The position numbers were made by a program, and so were the translations under genes. Shown here in pieces: positions 61,412-64,000 of a stretch of DNA of 64,000 nt (the stretch's first letter is position 1; each line of letters starts with the position of its first letter). The stretch comes from Ruminococcus sp. Phil11 (GTDB lineage Bacteria; Bacillota; Clostridia; Oscillospirales; Ruminococcaceae). The notes beneath the pieces were generated by a model that saw only the letters and a list, made by a program, of their open reading frames with translations, had not been told where the DNA came from and ran no database searches. The stretch spans positions 190,970 through 254,969 of the forward strand of contig MSGZ01000042.1 of the NCBI GenBank assembly GCA_001940925.1. The letters run 5' to 3'.

Positions 61412-61457
61412 TTTATACGTATAAACTCTTGACAATGAATCGAAAATGTGTTATAAT
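61412..61457 (+). promoter_or_regulatory. promoter and palindromic operator of the HTH gene
   Basis: The perfect palindrome TTTATACGTATAAA (61412-61425) lies directly before TTGACA (61429-61434), 17 bases, TATAAT (61452-61457). Confidence 0.82.
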
Positions 61458-61475
61458 GCTCTTGGAGGTGAGATT

Positions 61476-61940
61476 ATGAAGACTGACAAAGAAACTATCG
61501 AGAAGCTACGACGTGATCTTCCTACAATTCGCAATCTTGCAGGATGGTCAGCAGCAAGATTGGCAGATCTTCTCGGGGTAACAAGGGCTACCATTGTCAC
61601 AATAGAAAATACTGAATACAAAATGTCTGTAATCCAGTATCTTGCGATTCGGAAACTACTTGATGAGGAAATCAAGGACAGTTCTAATCAGAAACTTGCT
61701 GCAGCAATTGATATTCTCGTTGACAGTGAGGACGTTTCTGAATCTGACAAATGCAAATTGCGTGATGAGACTGAACGCATTGCCAAAAGGGTCGGAAGAA
61801 AAGCCGGAAGCAAAGCTTTGAGCGAATGCTTATTGAGCGAAATCCCACCTGAATCCATCCAACGTGGAAGGGAAGCCATAGATCACTTACTCTCCAAACA
61901 AATCCCACTTGAATCTTTGAAGGAGGATAAAAATGAATAA
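61476..61940 (+). CDS. HTH (Xre-like) regulator
   Basis: 154 residues. LAGWSAARLADLLGVTRATI-VTIEN in the first 50 residues is a helix-turn-helix of the Cro/C1 type; the rest (about 60-154) is helical and charged, of unknown kind. The start follows GGAGGTGAGATT. The palindrome in its promoter suggests self-regulation. A small membrane protein gene overlaps its end by eight bases. Confidence 0.78.
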   Translation: MKTDKETIEKLRRDLPTIRNLAGWSAARLADLLGVTRATIVTIENTEYKMSVIQYLAIRKLLDEEIKDSSNQKLAAAIDILVDSEDVSESDKCKLRDETERIAKRVGRKAGSKALSECLLSEIPPESIQRGREAIDHLLSKQIPLESLKEDKNE

Positions 61941-62166
61941 CTATGATGATTATGATAACATCCGGGAACTGAGCGTGGAGGAATCCAACGCATATGACGA
62001 TCGCACAGGACAACCATGTATCGATTCGGCTGCAATTGCAGATGCAGGTGCGAAGGCTTTAAACGGACCGAACGGAAAAGATGTATGCAAGACAGTTAGA
62101 TTCATTGCTTGTATAGCAGGAATATTTGGGTTAGCATGGCTTTATGAAGGCGGTAATAAAGCATAA
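61933..62166 (+). CDS. small membrane protein (77 aa) coupled to the HTH gene
   Basis: 77 residues with a hydrophilic N-terminus (MNNYDDYDNIRELSVEESNA) and one helix near the end (TVRFIACIAGIFGLAWLYEG). Its ribosome site AAGGAGG lies in the HTH gene. No family recognised. The pair resembles small regulatory or toxin-like modules, but there is no direct sign of toxicity. Confidence 0.65.
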   Translation: MNNYDDYDNIRELSVEESNAYDDRTGQPCIDSAAIADAGAKALNGPNGKDVCKTVRFIACIAGIFGLAWLYEGGNKA

Positions 62167-62326
62167 TCACAGCACTAACATATTGCTGCTGTCATAAATG
62201 CTTCCACTCGTGTCGTGTACACATTGAATCACTCGGTAGAGCACCGTGATAGCAGCCACAGATCCATCTATTTTTCCTTGCAAAGTTTGACGTTGGGTTA
62301 AAAGAATGATCAGATGAATAGAATTG
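62167..62326. other. intergenic stretch without recognised gene
   Basis: About 160 bases with no convincing frame between the small membrane protein gene and the next terminator. Confidence 0.5.
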
Positions 62327-62364
62327 AAAATCCGCATATTCGAAAGGAGTATGCGGATTTTTAC
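62327..62364 (+). terminator. terminator after the HTH/membrane pair
   Basis: AAAATCCGCATA (62327-62338) pairs with TATGCGGATTTT (62350-62361), followed by T. Confidence 0.8.
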
Positions 62365-62426
62365 TGTTATCTTGACTTCCATTCAGACTCATTTGTTGAA
62401 ATGCGTGAAATAATTGCGTTTTCTCG

Positions 62427-62455
62427 TTGCAAAACTCGTAAAAATGTGATATAAT
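62427..62455 (+). promoter_or_regulatory. promoter of hsdM
   Basis: TTGCAA (62427-62432), 17 bases, TATAAT (62450-62455). Confidence 0.82.
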
Positions 62456-62515
62456 TAGATATGTATAGGCAGTTGCCAATTCAAGAAATAAAACTTTTTG
62501 AAAGAGAGAGTTATA

Positions 62516-64000
62516 ATGGCGAAAAAAATCGTTCAATCGGTTTCAAGCGAAGAAACAACCAGCCAGCAATTGTTTTCACATCTGTTTGAAGCCTGTAATA
62601 TTCTGAGAGGACCGATCAATCAGGATGAATATAAAAGCTACGTTACACCGATATTGTTCTTCAAGCGCATCTCCGATGTATATGATGAGGAAACGCAGAT
62701 CGCACTTGACGAGTCCGGCGGCGATGAGGAATATGCGGCATTCCCGGAGAACCACAGCTTTGATATTCCGCAGGGCTGCCACTGGAACGACGTCCGTGAA
62801 GCACATGAGAATATCGGTGTCGCTATTGTAAAAGCCATGACCGGCATTGAGAGAGCAAATCCGGATACCCTCAGTGGTGTCTTTTCCAGCTTCGATGATG
62901 CAAACTGGACGGATAAGGGCAAGCTCTCTGACGAGCGCCTGAAAAACCTTGTCGAGCATATGTCCAAGATCAAGCTCGGCAACCAGAACTACTCCGATGA
63001 CATCATGGGAGATAGCTACGAATACCTGATCAAGAAATTCGCTGACCTCTCAAAAAAGAACGCTGGAGAATTCTATACACCTCGTCCTATCGTCAAGCTG
63101 ATGGTGCAGCTTCTTGCCCCGAAAGCCGGAGACTATGTATATGACGGAGCCTGCGGCACAGGGGGTATGCTGCTGGAGGCAATTCGCTACATCGGCAATG
63201 ATCAACTTACATACGGTAAGATCTTCGGTCAGGAGAAAAATCTGGCTACCTCTGCGATTGCAAGAATGAACCTGTTTTTGCATGGTGCAAAAGATGTTCA
63301 GATCGTGCAGGGCGATACTCTTCGTTCGCCTGCGTTCTTGGAAGCCGGACAGCTCCGTACATTCGACTGCGTTATCGCAAATCCGCCGTTCTCCCTCAAG
63401 AATTGGGGCGCAGATCAATTCTCCTCCGATATATACGGCAGAAATATGTGGGGATCTCCGACGGATTCCAATGCCGATTTTGCATGGCTGCAGCACATGA
63501 TCTGCTCTATGGATAAGAAAAAAGGGCGCTGCGCTATCGTCCTTCCGCAAGGCGTACTGTTCCGCAGCGGTAAAGAGGGCAATATCCGAAAGCAGCTTGT
63601 TGATTCGGATAAGCTGGAGTGCATCATCACGCTGGTCGGAGGCGTATTCTACAGCACGGGCGTGTCTGCCTGCATCCTTGTTATGAATAATAATAAGCCC
63701 AGCAACCATATCGGCAGAGTGTGCATGATCGATGCTTCCAACATCTATACACCGCAGCGGGCGCAGAACATCATGACAGAAGATGATATTCAGAAGGTCT
63801 TCACGCTGTATACCAATTATGAAGATGTCATCGAGCAGGTTAAAATCGTGACGCTGGACGATATTCGCCAGAAGGATTATACTCTCGCTATCAATAATTA
63901 CATCGAAAAGAAAGAAGCAGAAACTGTGCCGCCGGAAGAAGTGCGCCGACAGTATTTCGCCGCATTACAGGAAGTCAAGGATGCGGAGAAAGCTATGAAG
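62516..64000 (+). CDS. hsdM: type I restriction-modification methylase subunit M (5' part, runs off the right edge)
   Basis: 495 codons are visible with no stop. An N-terminal HsdM_N domain (TSQQLFSHLFEACNILRGPI, YVTPILFFKRISDVYDEE) is followed by the N6-adenine methylase fold: KKNAGEFYTPRPIVKLMVQL, the SAM motif DGACGTGGMLLEA and catalytic NPPF (Asn289) in CVIANPPFSLKNWG. As part of M2S it methylates adenine, and with HsdR it restricts unmodified DNA. S and R genes should lie to the right. It begins about 61 bases after its -10 box; the ribosome site is GAGAG. Confidence 0.93.
   Translation, partial: MAKKIVQSVSSEETTSQQLFSHLFEACNILRGPINQDEYKSYVTPILFFKRISDVYDEETQIALDESGGDEEYAAFPENHSFDIPQGCHWNDVREAHENIGVAIVKAMTGIERANPDTLSGVFSSFDDANWTDKGKLSDERLKNLVEHMSKIKLGNQNYSDDIMGDSYEYLIKKFADLSKKNAGEFYTPRPIVKLMVQLLAPKAGDYVYDGACGTGGMLLEAIRYIGNDQLTYGKIFGQEKNLATSAIARMNLFLHGAKDVQIVQGDTLRSPAFLEAGQLRTFDCVIANPPFSLKNWGADQFSSDIYGRNMWGSPTDSNADFAWLQHMICSMDKKKGRCAIVLPQGVLFRSGKEGNIRKQLVDSDKLECIITLVGGVFYSTGVSACILVMNNNKPSNHIGRVCMIDASNIYTPQRAQNIMTEDDIQKVFTLYTNYEDVIEQVKIVTLDDIRQKDYTLAINNYIEKKEAETVPPEEVRRQYFAALQEVKDAEKAMK

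Noticed and set aside
62516-64000. HsdM as a broken gene
   Set aside because: The frame is open to the last base of the window; it is cut by the window edge, not damaged.

Overview
The window reads like a chromosome segment of a fibrolytic, Gram-positive gut Clostridium of the Ruminococcus type (Oscillospiraceae). Reasons: high but not extreme GC; near-consensus sigma-A promoters (TTGACA, 17 bp, TATAAT) before many genes; strong AAGGAGG ribosome sites with frequent TTG and GTG starts; four secreted proteins ending in dockerin modules; a GH26 mannanase next to a GH130 mannoside phosphorylase; and the Clostridia-typical pair of a NifU-like protein and a GGGtGRT protein. The genus is an inference; no rRNA is present.

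Layout. 1-2.9 kb: an Rnf-type membrane electron-transfer cluster (D, E, A-like, leftward, cut by the window edge), a MecA-like adaptor and ribulose-phosphate epimerase. 3-7.9 kb: polysaccharide deacetylase, polyphosphate kinase, AI-2E-type permease. 8.2-11 kb: a large LRR/Cys-repeat/dockerin surface protein. 11.2-15.4 kb: a 2-hydroxyacyl-CoA dehydratase activase-like protein split into two genes by one in-frame stop. 15.9-20.8 kb: a small secreted peptidoglycan-binding protein, then a leftward run tex, MNT nucleotidyltransferase, decayed HepT, metallophosphoesterase, MscS. 20.8-22.1 kb: a repeat-filled intergenic region. 22.1-25.4 kb: divergent D-Ala-D-Ala-ligase-like protein, DUF1934, argS. 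25.7-34.8 kb: a CdaR/PucR-type regulator, then ftsE, ftsX, two M23 coiled-coil hydrolases, an S41 protease and the GH26 enzyme, which suggests coordinated wall remodelling during division. 34.9-49.9 kb: GH130, three ECF sigma/regulator pairs, a second LRR-dockerin protein, tRNA-Gln, a diacylglycerol-kinase-family protein, a PIN/NYN protein, two C1 peptidase-dockerin proteins and a lipoprotein. 50.2-56.2 kb: a leftward six-gene set of two-component system, ABC exporter and membrane S41 protease. 56.5-58.2 kb: NifU-like and GGGtGRT genes. 58.3-64 kb: an AT-richer accessory island with a DUF234 ATPase, a DUF4365 nuclease-like protein, an HTH/small membrane protein pair and the start of a type I restriction-modification system.

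The most unusual signals are non-coding. Three families of dispersed repeats lie between genes. R1 is a block of about 120 bp with a GCCGC/GCGGC hairpin, in at least eight copies. R2 is an imperfect inverted repeat of about 150 bp directly upstream of the -35 box of both ppk and tex. R3 is a modular hairpin element lying, in all four copies and always in gene orientation, between a stop codon and that gene's terminator; its hairpin arms differ in sequence between copies while pairing is kept. These look like undescribed species-specific elements acting at the RNA level or as small mobile units, but function is inference.
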